This document shows, in pieces, positions 25,332-34,359 of a stretch of 64,000 nucleotides of DNA; positions within the stretch are counted from its first letter, which is position 1; each line of letters begins with the position of its first letter. The translations under genes and the position numbers were made by a program. The stretch spans positions 1 to 64,000 of the forward strand of contig NZ_FNRJ01000013.1 of the NCBI RefSeq assembly GCF_900107855.1. Reading direction: 5' to 3'. Source of the stretch: Marinobacterium iners DSM 11526 (GTDB lineage Bacteria; Pseudomonadota; Gammaproteobacteria; Pseudomonadales; Balneatricaceae). The notes under the pieces were generated by a model, which saw nothing but the letters and a program-made list of their open reading frames with translations, did not search any database and had not been told where the DNA came from.

Positions 25332-28300
25332 ATGGCCAGGTCAGAAATACGGATGATGGATGGCAACGAAGCAGCCGCCACCATCGCCCACCAGCTCAAT
25401 GATGTCATCGCCATCTATCCGATAACGCCGGCTTCGGTGATGGGTGAGCTGGCTGACAGCTGGAGCAATGCGGGGCGTCCCAATCTCTGGGGCAGTGTGC
25501 CGGAAGTGATTGAGCTGCAGAGCGAAGCCGGTGCCGCTGGTGCCGTGCACGGTTCACTTCAGGCCGGAGCCAAAACCTGCACCTTCACCGCCTCGCAGGG
25601 GCTGCTGCTGAAAATCCCCAACATGTTCAAGATTGCCGGTGAGCTGACGCCGACGGTGTTTCATATTGCGGCGCGCTCGGTGGCAACTCACGCACTTTCA
25701 ATTTTCTGTGACCACAGCGATGTGATGGCTGCACGCACCACGGGCTTTGCCATCCTGGCTTCAGGCAATGCTCAAGAGGTGATGGATATGGCCACCATTG
25801 CCGAGATGGCCACGCTGGAAGGGCGGGTGCCGGTGCTGCACTTCTTCGATGGCTTTCGTACCAGCCACGAAATCAGCAAGGTTGAGCTGGTTACAACGGC
25901 CCAGCTGCAGCAGCTGATCGACCCCGGTTTGATCAGGGCCTGCCGTGACCGAGCACTGTCTCCCGAGCACCCCTTTATTCGCGGCACCTCACAAAACCCG
26001 GATCTCTTTTTTCAGTCACGCGAAGCGTGTAACCCCTATTACGACGCCTTTCCGGCCATTGTGCAAAACGCAATGGATCGCTTTGCAGCGGTGGCGGGCC
26101 GCCAATATTCGCTGTATGAGTACAGCGGAGCCGACGATGCCGAACGGGTCGTTGTGGTGATGGGATCAGCCAGCCAGACGGTGGTTGAAACCGTAGAACA
26201 TCTCAATGCCGAAGGTGAAAAGGTTGGGCTGCTGAACGTACGCCTGTTCCGGCCTTTTGCCTCTGAGCGGCTGCTGCAACAGCTGCCGGACACTGTGCGT
26301 GCCATTGCGGTGCTGGATCGCACCAAGGAGCCCGGATCGGATGGCGAGCCGCTGCTCAAGGATATCACCACAGCTGTTTTCAACGCCTGCAGCGAAGATG
26401 CCTGGCGGGGCACTGGGCTGCCGCGCATTCTGGGTGGGCGCTTTGGCCTGTCATCAAAGGAGTTTACTCCCGGCATGGTCAAGGCGGTGTTCGACCATCT
26501 GGCCCGCCCGGAAGGCAAGCGTGAATTTACCATCGGTATTGACGACGATGTCACGCGCCTGAGCCTGCGTTGGGATGAAAGCTTTCGCAACCGTGCCGCG
26601 AGACAGCAGGTGCAGGCCGTTTTTTACGGCCTGGGAGCAGACGGAACGGTATCCGCCAACAAGAACAGCATTCGCATTATCGGAGAGAAGCCAGGTCGGT
26701 TTGCGCAGGGGCACTTTGTCTACGATTCGAAGAAATCCGGTGCGGTCACCGTCTCGCATCTGCGTTTTGGTCCTGAGCCAATACGCTCGGCCTACGAGGT
26801 TCAAAGCGGTGAGGCTGATTTTGTTGGCTGTCATCAGCCCGTCTTTCTGGATCGCTATCCGATGCTGGAAAAGGCAAAACCGAAAGCCACCGTGCTGATC
26901 AATACGCCTCTGACGGGAGAGGTTTTCTGGCAGTCGCTGCCGCAGCCGGTGCAGCGGCAGATGATCGACAGGCAGCTGAAGGTTTGGCTGATCGATGCCT
27001 ATCAAGTGGCGGCTGATGTCGGGCTTGGCAAACGCATCAATACCATCATGCAGACCTGCTTTTTTGCGCTGACCGATATTCTGCCAAGGGATGAGGCGAT
27101 TGCGCAGGTAAAAGCCGCTGTTGAGTCCACCTACGGCAAGCGCAGCGCGCGTATTGCACAGATGAATATTGCAGCCATCGACAATGCGCTGGCACATTTG
27201 CAGCCCTTTGACGTGCCGGATCAGGCACAGAGCCTGATACCGATGCACCAAGTGAATGCTGCTGACGCGACTACTTTTGTGCGCGAAGTCACGGCAGAGT
27301 TGATTTCTGGGCGCGGCGACCGGGTACCGGTCAGCCGGGTGCCCATCGACGGTACCTGGCCCAGTGGCACGGCGGCCTATGAAAAGAGGGATCTGGCACT
27401 TGAGTTGCCGCAATGGGAAGAGGAGCTCTGTACCCACTGCGGTAAATGCGTATTTGTCTGCCCGCACTCGGTGATCCGTTCCAAGGCGTTTCCCGAGACA
27501 CTGGTGAAAGGGGCGCCTGAGGGCTTCAAGGCAGTGCCGATCAAAGGCGCGAAAGACTTCCCTGAGGGTACATTGATCAGTTATCAGATCTCGCCTGATG
27601 ATTGCACTGGCTGTACCCTCTGTGTCGAGATATGCCCAATTCATGACAAATCGAACCAGAGCCGTAAGGCGCTGAACATGGTCCCCAAGGACGATATCCT
27701 GGTACGTGAACGGGCTAACTGGGAGTTTTTCCGCCAGCTGCCGGAGTTTGACCGTACCGGGCTCAAGGCCAGCACCATGAAAGGATCCATGCTGATGCAG
27801 CCGCTGTTCGAGTTCAGTGGCGCCTGCTCCGGCTGTGGTGAGACGCCTTACATTCGGCTGCTCAGCCAACTGTTCGGTGATCACATGCTGGTTGCCAACG
27901 CCACTGGCTGTTCGTCTATTTATGGCGGCAACCTGCCGACTACTCCCTGGACGATGAACGCGGAAGGGCGTGGACCTGCCTGGAACAATTCCCTGTTTGA
28001 AGACAACGCCGAATTTGGCCTCGGCATGCGGGCCGCGCTGGACAAGCAAACGGAATACGCTATTGAGCTGCTGCAGGCCTTGAGTGACCGACTGGAAGCG
28101 CACCTGGTGGAGGAGTTGCTGCAGGCTGATCAGAACGATGAGGCCGGTATCCGTGCCCAGCGAGAGCGGGTTGCGAGGCTGCGCCAGCGCCTGCAGGGAA
28201 TGGATGACTTGCGTGCGCATGAGCTCTATCACTTGGCAGACAAACTGTGTCGTCACAGTGTCTGGATTATCGGTGGTGATGGTTGGGCCTACGATATTGG

Positions 28301-28976
28301 CTACGGTGGGCTTGATCATGTGCTGGCGTCCGGTCGTAACGTCAATATTCTGGTGCTGGATACCGAGGTCTATTCCAATACCGGTGGCCAGACTTCCAAG
28401 GCAACGCCGCGCGGTGCCGTCGCCAAGTTTTCCGCCGGCGGCAAGCCGGTGGCGAAGAAGGATCTAGCCCGTATCGCCATGGATTACGAGCACGTCTATG
28501 TCGCTCATGTTGCCTATGCCGCCAAGGATATGCAGACATTGCACGCCTTTCAGGAGGCTGAAGGCTGGGACGGTCCTTCACTGATCATCGCTTATTCACC
28601 CTGTATTGCGCATGGTTTTAATCTGGCTGGCGACAACCATGAGCATCAGCGCCTGGCGGTGGAATCCGGTCACTGGCCACTCTTCCGCTACGACCCGCGC
28701 CGGGCCGAGCAGGGCGAGAATCCGCTCAAACTGGATTCCAAACCGCCTTCCATCCCCTATGCTCAGTTCGCCCGTTCCGAGGCGCGTTTCAGCATGCTTG
28801 CACGGGCCAACCCCGAAGCGTCCAAGGTGTTTCTGGAGCAGGCCCAGAGGGAGGTTAACGAACGCTACCACCGCTATGAACAATTGGCCGGACTGAGCTG
28901 GTCCGCCGTAGAAAGTGCATCGGCAGAGAGTGCGCCTGCCGGCACAGAGCCGGAAACAGGAGGCCAGAATGAGTAA
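25332..28976 (+). CDS. nifJ: Pyruvate:ferredoxin (flavodoxin) oxidoreductase
   Basis: ATG at 25332 follows AGGAG by 6 nt and gives 1214 aa, a full-length single-chain PFOR. The N-terminal domain has AIYPITPASVMGELAD near residue 25. An 8-Fe ferredoxin insert has CTHCGKCVFVCP at about 700 and CTGCTLCVEICP at about 758. The proximal cluster begins with CSGCGETP at about 832, and the thiamine diphosphate site GGDGWAYDIGYGG is near 980. The enzyme oxidises pyruvate to acetyl-CoA and CO2 with reduction of ferredoxin or flavodoxin. A 25-residue Ala/Ser/Glu-rich tail follows the fold. The stop overlaps the next gene by 8 bp. Confidence 0.97.
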   Translation: MARSEIRMMDGNEAAATIAHQLNDVIAIYPITPASVMGELADSWSNAGRPNLWGSVPEVIELQSEAGAAGAVHGSLQAGAKTCTFTASQGLLLKIPNMFKIAGELTPTVFHIAARSVATHALSIFCDHSDVMAARTTGFAILASGNAQEVMDMATIAEMATLEGRVPVLHFFDGFRTSHEISKVELVTTAQLQQLIDPGLIRACRDRALSPEHPFIRGTSQNPDLFFQSREACNPYYDAFPAIVQNAMDRFAAVAGRQYSLYEYSGADDAERVVVVMGSASQTVVETVEHLNAEGEKVGLLNVRLFRPFASERLLQQLPDTVRAIAVLDRTKEPGSDGEPLLKDITTAVFNACSEDAWRGTGLPRILGGRFGLSSKEFTPGMVKAVFDHLARPEGKREFTIGIDDDVTRLSLRWDESFRNRAARQQVQAVFYGLGADGTVSANKNSIRIIGEKPGRFAQGHFVYDSKKSGAVTVSHLRFGPEPIRSAYEVQSGEADFVGCHQPVFLDRYPMLEKAKPKATVLINTPLTGEVFWQSLPQPVQRQMIDRQLKVWLIDAYQVAADVGLGKRINTIMQTCFFALTDILPRDEAIAQVKAAVESTYGKRSARIAQMNIAAIDNALAHLQPFDVPDQAQSLIPMHQVNAADATTFVREVTAELISGRGDRVPVSRVPIDGTWPSGTAAYEKRDLALELPQWEEELCTHCGKCVFVCPHSVIRSKAFPETLVKGAPEGFKAVPIKGAKDFPEGTLISYQISPDDCTGCTLCVEICPIHDKSNQSRKALNMVPKDDILVRERANWEFFRQLPEFDRTGLKASTMKGSMLMQPLFEFSGACSGCGETPYIRLLSQLFGDHMLVANATGCSSIYGGNLPTTPWTMNAEGRGPAWNNSLFEDNAEFGLGMRAALDKQTEYAIELLQALSDRLEAHLVEELLQADQNDEAGIRAQRERVARLRQRLQGMDDLRAHELYHLADKLCRHSVWIIGGDGWAYDIGYGGLDHVLASGRNVNILVLDTEVYSNTGGQTSKATPRGAVAKFSAGGKPVAKKDLARIAMDYEHVYVAHVAYAAKDMQTLHAFQEAEGWDGPSLIIAYSPCIAHGFNLAGDNHEHQRLAVESGHWPLFRYDPRRAEQGENPLKLDSKPPSIPYAQFARSEARFSMLARANPEASKVFLEQAQREVNERYHRYEQLAGLSWSAVESASAESAPAGTEPETGGQNE

Positions 28977-29970
28977 GCGATTGCATACCCGCTATCTGGG
29001 GTTTGAACTGGATAGTCCACTGGTGCCTTCAGCTTCACCGTTGACAGCCACACTGGATGGCGCCTGTCGGCTCGAAGATGCAGGAGCCGCGGCCATTGTC
29101 ATGCACAGCCTGTTTGAGGAAGAGTGCAGCCGTGACCATGAGCTGCTGCATCATTTCTTGTATGAACAGGAAATAGGGCACTTTGAATCGGATGATTTCC
29201 TGCCCGTACCTGATGCCTTCCGTACCGCTGAAGAGCATTATCTCGAACGGCTGCAGAGTATGAAGTCGCGCCTGAAAGTACCGGTGATCGCCAGCCTCAA
29301 CGGGGTCAGCCGAGACGGCTGGGCAGAGCATGCCGTGCAACTGGCACAGGCCGGCGCCGATGCACTTGAGCTGAACATCTATCATATAGCGGCTTCGGTA
29401 CGCGAGAGCGGCGCCGAAGTGGAACAGCGTTATCTGGATATCCTCACCTCAGTACGGTCAGCCGTACCGCAGTTGCCGCTGGCGGTGAAGCTGTCGTCCC
29501 GCTTTTCCAGCCCGGTGCATATGGTGAACCTGTTGCGTGAAGCGGGTACTGATGCGGTGGTCCTGTTCAACCGCTTTATTGAGCCAACGCTGGATCTGGA
29601 TACGCTGAAGATAAAACCCCAATTGCAGCTGTCCAGCCCGGCCGAGTTGAATGAGCGTCTGCGCTGGGCTGCAATTATCCGTGCTCAGGTGGCGCTGGAT
29701 ATGGCGATTACCGGTGGCGTGCATACCGGTGAAGATGTGATTCGCACTCAGCTCGTCGGTGCTGAAGTCGCTCAATTGGCCAGCGTGCTGATGCAGCAGG
29801 GAGAGGGTGTGCTGAAGCAAATGCGGGACACGATTCTGAACTGGCTGGATCAACATGAATATGAATCTTTGGATCAGCTGCGCGGCAGTGTCAGTTATGC
29901 TCGTGCCGAGGATCCCTCCGGCTGGGAGCGGGCCAACTATCTGGATACACTGGATCAGTGGTGCCCTTGA
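28969..29970 (+). CDS. Dihydroorotate dehydrogenase-like flavoprotein
   Basis: The 333-aa protein starts at ATG 28969 after AGGAGGCC. It has the TIM-barrel pattern of class 1 dihydroorotate dehydrogenases: GFELDSPLVPSASPLT near residue 10, PVIASLNGVSRDGW near 103, ALELNIYHI near 130, LPLAVKLSSRFS near 168 and ITGGVHTGEDVIR near 245. Differences from PyrD are marked, so orotate synthesis is unlikely. PFOR neighbours of this type occur in other bacteria with unknown function, perhaps electron transfer from ferredoxin or a pyrimidine-like substrate. The 8-bp overlap with nifJ indicates coupled expression. Confidence 0.88.
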   Translation: MSKRLHTRYLGFELDSPLVPSASPLTATLDGACRLEDAGAAAIVMHSLFEEECSRDHELLHHFLYEQEIGHFESDDFLPVPDAFRTAEEHYLERLQSMKSRLKVPVIASLNGVSRDGWAEHAVQLAQAGADALELNIYHIAASVRESGAEVEQRYLDILTSVRSAVPQLPLAVKLSSRFSSPVHMVNLLREAGTDAVVLFNRFIEPTLDLDTLKIKPQLQLSSPAELNERLRWAAIIRAQVALDMAITGGVHTGEDVIRTQLVGAEVAQLASVLMQQGEGVLKQMRDTILNWLDQHEYESLDQLRGSVSYARAEDPSGWERANYLDTLDQWCP

Positions 29971-30137
29971 GGCGATACGCGAAAGAAATGTCTCATGAGA
30001 GAGAAAAGATTTTTCATGGAGCGGAATTTTTACTTTTCTCGGTTAACCGATCAGTTATCATCTATAGTCATTCAATACATTTATATGTCATTAAATAGTG
30101 ACACACCCTCAAGGTTGAGGAAGGGGAGAAGTGCTGG

Positions 30138-31919
30138 TTGAATCTTAAATCAAGGCTCAGCCTCCTCGCAGTCGTACTGATACTTGCGTCAGCCGCCGCT
30201 GTCTGGATCTCGGTTCAGACCCTGGCAGAACGGATCATTACGGAGTGGGCGCTCAGATACGTTGAAAAGCAGGTTCTTTACGATAAGGAGCGGGTGCTGC
30301 AACCGCTGCTGCGTGAGATCGTGCTTGCACGTCAGCTGTCGAGCTCACCGGTGTTGATCGAATGGCTGGAAGACCCGGACAACATCCTCGCCGAGTACCG
30401 TGGCCTGATGGAGCTTGAGCGTTACCGCGAAAGCTTTACCGACAGCAACTATTTCCTCGGTATATTGCGCAATGGGCACTATTATTACAACAATGCCGAA
30501 AACGAGTTTGCCGGTGACCAGATGCGTTACCAGCTCAATGCCTCTGAGCCGGCGGATCGCTGGTTCTTCGATTTGATCGAGCAAAACCGCGACCTGCATA
30601 TCAATGTTAACCCTGATGCTCACCTCGGCGTTACCAAGCTATGGGTGGATGTGCTGCTGCGTAATCCCTCGGGTGAGGTTCTGGGAGTTGCCGGTACCGG
30701 CCTCAATCTCAGTAGTTTCCTCAATGATATTGTCGACAGCGGTGAAGAGGGCATCACCAGTCTGTTCGTGAATCATCAGGGCGCGATCCAGCTGTATCGT
30801 GATCAGTCGATGATCGATTTTGCCAGTCTCACCAAAAGTGACAACGAACAGAGCCGTTTGAGCGTAATGATGCCGGGCGAAGACTACACACAGTTGAAGC
30901 AGGCCATGGCGCAGGTGAAGGAAGATCCCCAGGAAGTGATCAGTCGGTTTGTCACCCTCGATGGCAAACGCTATCTTGCCGGGGTGGCGTATCTGCCTGA
31001 TATTGATTGGTATGAAGTCACCCTGATGGACCTGCACCGTTTGCTGCCGCTAAGCCGGTTTAACTCCATTCTGATGATATTTGGTATTTCGCTGCTGATT
31101 ACGGTACTGGTGTTTCACATTGTACTGGGCCGGGTGGTGCTGGAGCCTCTTCAAGCGCTGGACCGGGCCATTCGACGTTTCCGTAAGGGAGAATACACCG
31201 GCGAGCCACTGAATGTGCGTGCCAGTGGTGAAGTCGCACGGCTGGTGGAAGAGTTCGAAAAAATGAGTCGTGAGGTATACGAGGCGCGCACCAACCTTGA
31301 GCAGAAGGTACAGGAGCGGACCGAAGCGCTGAACCAGCTCAGCCAGACCGACCCATTGACCGGCTTGCTGAACCGACGCGGCATGGATCAGCGTTTGCGG
31401 GAAGAGCTCAAGCGCAGTGCCCGCGAAGGTCGTCCACTGGGCATCATCTGGATCGATCTGGACCTGTTTAAGGAGATCAATGATCGCTACGGTCATGCTG
31501 TCGGCGATGAAGCCCTGGTGGTGGTGGCGACGGTGTTGCGTTCGGTGTTGCGTGAGTATGACGCGGCCTCACGCTGGGGGGGAGACGAATTCCTGATCAT
31601 GATCCGTGATGCAGACAGGGGCTTGGTCGAACATATCTGTGAGCGTCTGCTGCGAGTAATCCGCGGTCAGGTAGTCAGAACACCCTGCGGTGCATCCCTG
31701 AGCATGACCTTCAGTATTGGTGCCAGTCTGACCCACACCGAAGACCATGAAGAGGTGCTGCGGCAGGCTGATGCCGCGCTCTATGCGGCCAAACAGGATG
31801 GACGTAACGGTTATCGGCTTTACACTGAGGTACTGGAGACTCAGTCCATCCTTGAAGTTGTGGATCAGACGGAAGATCTGGCGGAAGCCGGTATTAAAAT
31901 TCGTCATTCAGCCGATTGA
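30138..31919 (+). CDS. Diguanylate cyclase with periplasmic sensor, HAMP and GGDEF domains
   Basis: TTG at 30138, with GGGGAGAA about 9 nt upstream, gives 593 aa. The N-terminal membrane helix is at about 7-27, followed by a periplasmic dCACHE-like sensor (about 30-305), a second helix at about 310-330, HAMP (about 331-385), a short coiled coil and GGDEF (about 400-560). The active site GGDEF is near 480, and the inhibitory RxxD (REYD) lies five residues before it. It should make cyclic di-GMP and be feedback-inhibited. The ligand is unknown. The 168-bp upstream gap is A/T-rich with a CGGTTAACCG palindrome. Its end overlaps the convergent RpiR gene by 26 bp. Confidence 0.92.
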   Translation: MNLKSRLSLLAVVLILASAAAVWISVQTLAERIITEWALRYVEKQVLYDKERVLQPLLREIVLARQLSSSPVLIEWLEDPDNILAEYRGLMELERYRESFTDSNYFLGILRNGHYYYNNAENEFAGDQMRYQLNASEPADRWFFDLIEQNRDLHINVNPDAHLGVTKLWVDVLLRNPSGEVLGVAGTGLNLSSFLNDIVDSGEEGITSLFVNHQGAIQLYRDQSMIDFASLTKSDNEQSRLSVMMPGEDYTQLKQAMAQVKEDPQEVISRFVTLDGKRYLAGVAYLPDIDWYEVTLMDLHRLLPLSRFNSILMIFGISLLITVLVFHIVLGRVVLEPLQALDRAIRRFRKGEYTGEPLNVRASGEVARLVEEFEKMSREVYEARTNLEQKVQERTEALNQLSQTDPLTGLLNRRGMDQRLREELKRSAREGRPLGIIWIDLDLFKEINDRYGHAVGDEALVVVATVLRSVLREYDAASRWGGDEFLIMIRDADRGLVEHICERLLRVIRGQVVRTPCGASLSMTFSIGASLTHTEDHEEVLRQADAALYAAKQDGRNGYRLYTEVLETQSILEVVDQTEDLAEAGIKIRHSAD

Positions 31920-32799
31920 TTAACTCCTCTCGCAGGCTCAGCCGTTTCACCGCATCTTCACCGAGCAGGCGGGCCGTTTGCAACAACAGGGTTTCACTCA
32001 AAAACTGGCTCGCGATCATGCTGTTGGTGTACAGCGGACTGTCGCCAGAGCTGATCAGGGTACAATCGGCCAGCTGTGCCAGGGGGGAGTGATGGCTGTC
32101 GGTGAGGGTCAGCAGGGGCAGGCCATATTGATGTGCCACCTGGGCAAGCATCACCGAATCCCGACTGTACGGCTCGGAACCGAACATCACCAGCAGGTCG
32201 CGCTTGCCCAGCTCGGCCAGCGCCTGCGCCTGACCTTCTCCGGCCGCGCCGACCACCGCCGTATCATCGCGAATCAGTCCCAGCATGTAACTGAATATTA
32301 CCGCCAAGCCGAATGACTGACGCCGCCCCGCCACACGGATACGGCGCGCCTTGACCAGCATCCCGGCAGCCGTCAGCAGCTGCTCTTCATTCAGTTGGCC
32401 GGCGCTTTGGGTCAGGTTGTGGATCTGACGCTGCAGATGCTGACCGACCCGGCTGGATATACTTGCATTTTGATCACCGCTCACCAGTGCGCTGGCCTGT
32501 GCGCTGTAGTAGCGTCCCGGTTGGCTCAGTGCCTGACGGAACAGGGCCTGAAACTGCACAAAACCGGTAAAGCCCAGCAGCTTGGCCAGCCGGGTCAGGG
32601 AGGCGGGGCTGACCCCCGTAGCTTGTGCCAGCTCGGTGATGCTTTGGGTCGCGACCAGGCGAGGATCATCCAGCATCAGACAGAGCGCGTTCAGCAGCCG
32701 TTTGCCCATTGGCAGCTGCAACTCGCCGCGCTTGAGCAGGGATGGCAGCTTGCGCAGCTGAGCCAGCGAGCCGGGTGGAAAGGTGAAAGGGGTACTCAT
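31894..32799 (-). CDS. RpiR/MurR-family transcriptional regulator
   Basis: The 301-aa protein has an N-terminal HTH_6 domain (about 30-105) containing ITELAQATGVSPASLTRLAKLLGF. A C-terminal SIS sugar-phosphate-binding fold (about 135-275) contains IRVAGRRQSFGLAVIF and DLLVMFGSEPYSRDSV. Members respond to phosphosugars or related metabolites. It is divergent from an aminotransferase across a 192-bp gap with several A/T-rich dyads, so it probably controls that gene and itself. The effector is not predictable. AGGAATAAAAAT precedes the ATG at 32799. Confidence 0.9.
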   Translation of the reverse strand: MSTPFTFPPGSLAQLRKLPSLLKRGELQLPMGKRLLNALCLMLDDPRLVATQSITELAQATGVSPASLTRLAKLLGFTGFVQFQALFRQALSQPGRYYSAQASALVSGDQNASISSRVGQHLQRQIHNLTQSAGQLNEEQLLTAAGMLVKARRIRVAGRRQSFGLAVIFSYMLGLIRDDTAVVGAAGEGQAQALAELGKRDLLVMFGSEPYSRDSVMLAQVAHQYGLPLLTLTDSHHSPLAQLADCTLISSGDSPLYTNSMIASQFLSETLLLQTARLLGEDAVKRLSLREELINRLNDEF

Positions 32800-32841
32800 C
32801 GCATTTTTATTCCTTTTTATCCCGTTTTTGCCTCATATTCA

Positions 32842-32944
32842 TATCTTTATGAAAATAAAAGATAAATAAGGAATTTGGTGGAAAATCCATCTGAAATATG
32901 AAAATAATTTTCCATATGATAGTCGATTATTGAAAAGATTTTCA
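32842..32944. promoter_or_regulatory. Probable operator region with three dyads between rpiR-type gene and aminotransferase
   Basis: Three dyads occur in the divergent gap. TATCTTT (32842-32848) mirrors AAAGATA (32858-32864). GAAAAT-A-ATTTTC is at 32900-32912, within a wider TGGAAAAT...ATTTTCCA (32879-32914). TGAAAA-GA-TTTTCA is at 32931-32944. The last two share a GAAAAT half-site and probably bind the adjacent RpiR regulator; this is inference. The whole gap is strongly A/T-rich. Confidence 0.55.
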
Positions 32945-32991
32945 GCTGGTCCATATTACCCCACATATCAATACCCACAGGACCCGCAATC

Positions 32992-34254
32992 ATGTCAGTC
33001 GATGCCTATCTTCGCCCCATCAACCACTCTGAAACACTGCTGATCAACGAGCGCTCCGGTGCACTTGAAGCCAGCCGCAAGGTGTTTCGTTTCGGTTTTG
33101 GCCAGTCACCCTTTCCGGTGCCGGCGGAGGTGTCGACACGCCTGAGCGAGCACGCCGCAGAAAAATCCTACCTGCCGGTGCAAGGGCTGAAGCCTCTGCG
33201 TGAAGCTGTAGCCACATTTCATCGAGAACAGGATGGTGTGGACTGGCAGGCTGAGCGTGTACTGGTAGGTCCGGGCAGCAAGCTGCTGATTTATGCAGTG
33301 ATGGCGGCGTTTACTCGCGCCGAAGTGCTGTTGATTTCTCCCAGCTGGGTTTCCTATGAGCCGCAGGCGCATTTGGCTGGTCATGCGGTACATCGGCTGC
33401 AGACCACAGCAGAAAGTCATTGGCGGCTGAGCGCCGAGCAGCTGGAGAAGTTCTGCGCCGCGCGTGAGCAGCCCGAACTGCCGCTGATTCTGGTGCTGAA
33501 CTATCCAGGCAACCCCAGTGGCACCACCTACGGCGAAGCCGAACTGCAGGCGCTGGTTGGTGTGATGCGACGCTACAACATTCTGGTGATCAGTGATGAG
33601 ATCTACGGCATGCTCAACCATACAGGTCAGCATCGTTCACTGGCGCGCTACTATCCGGAAGGCACACTGGTAACCGGTGGGCTGTCCAAGTGGTGTGGAG
33701 CCGGTGGCTGGCGCTTGGGCGTTATGCATGTGCCTGAAGCATTGGCGGGAAATCTGTTGCCGCGTCTGCTTGGTGTGGCATCCGAGACCTGGTCCTGCGT
33801 CAGCTCTCCTGTGCAGTATGCCGCCATCAAGGCCTATACATTTGGACCGGATGTTCAGGCCTATGTAGCGCGTGAGCGTGAAGTGTTGAGCCTGATCGGC
33901 AACGCGGCTGCAGCCCGTTTGAACGAGGCGGGTGTTGCCACTGCTTCACCTGAAGGCGGCTTTTACCTGTTCCCGGACTTTGCCGCCTGGCGTGACCAGC
34001 TGGCACGACGTGGAATCCACGGCTCGGATCAGCTCTGCACTGCACTGCTGGAAGAGGCCGGTGTTGCCCTGCTGCCGGGCACGGCATTCGGCATGCCGGC
34101 GCAGGAACTGGTCGCGCGGCTCTCCTATGTGAACTTTGATGGCGACTTGGCGCTGCAGCCGGATGCCGATCTGGAGCAGGTTGCACAGCCGGTACTGGAG
34201 GGTATTGGTGCCATCAATCACTGGCTGACGCAGCTGGGCCAGGAGGCAGCCTGA
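32992..34254 (+). CDS. Class I/II PLP-dependent aminotransferase
   Basis: The 420-aa protein has the fold-type I signatures: LVGPGSKLLIYAVMAAFTRA near 91, NYPGNPSGTTY at 170 (the cofactor-contacting Asn), SDEIYG near 201, and the PLP lysine Lys233 in TGGLSKWCGAGGWRLG. The C-terminal RLSYVNFDGD holds the arginine that binds the substrate carboxylate. It resembles aspartate/aromatic-type aminotransferases, but the amino-group donor and acceptor cannot be named. It is alone in its transcript, divergent from an RpiR regulator, which suggests a dedicated catabolic or amino-sugar related role. A PAGGACCCGC-like ribosome site (AGGACC) precedes the ATG. Confidence 0.9.
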   Translation: MSVDAYLRPINHSETLLINERSGALEASRKVFRFGFGQSPFPVPAEVSTRLSEHAAEKSYLPVQGLKPLREAVATFHREQDGVDWQAERVLVGPGSKLLIYAVMAAFTRAEVLLISPSWVSYEPQAHLAGHAVHRLQTTAESHWRLSAEQLEKFCAAREQPELPLILVLNYPGNPSGTTYGEAELQALVGVMRRYNILVISDEIYGMLNHTGQHRSLARYYPEGTLVTGGLSKWCGAGGWRLGVMHVPEALAGNLLPRLLGVASETWSCVSSPVQYAAIKAYTFGPDVQAYVAREREVLSLIGNAAAARLNEAGVATASPEGGFYLFPDFAAWRDQLARRGIHGSDQLCTALLEEAGVALLPGTAFGMPAQELVARLSYVNFDGDLALQPDADLEQVAQPVLEGIGAINHWLTQLGQEAA

Positions 34255-34293
34255 AACTGCAACACAGCGTTGCTGATTTGAGTTGTGCCTTCT

Positions 34294-34332
34294 GCGACTG
34301 AATACGCGAAAATCCTAATCGTTTTCAGTCGC
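34294..34332 (+). terminator. Stem-loop between aminotransferase and chemoreceptor genes
   Basis: GCGACTGAA (34294-34302) and its exact complement (34324-34332) can form a 9-bp stem with a 21-nt loop, followed by ATTTAAAC. It is plausible as a terminator for the aminotransferase, but the long loop makes this uncertain. Confidence 0.4.
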
Positions 34333-34359
34333 ATTTAAACAACAGTTTAGAAGGCCCTC

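Noticed and set aside
26454-28319. A 621-codon open frame on the minus strand opposite nifJ
   Set aside because: It lies entirely inside a clear PFOR gene, has no domain pattern, and is the usual antisense frame of a G+C-rich gene.
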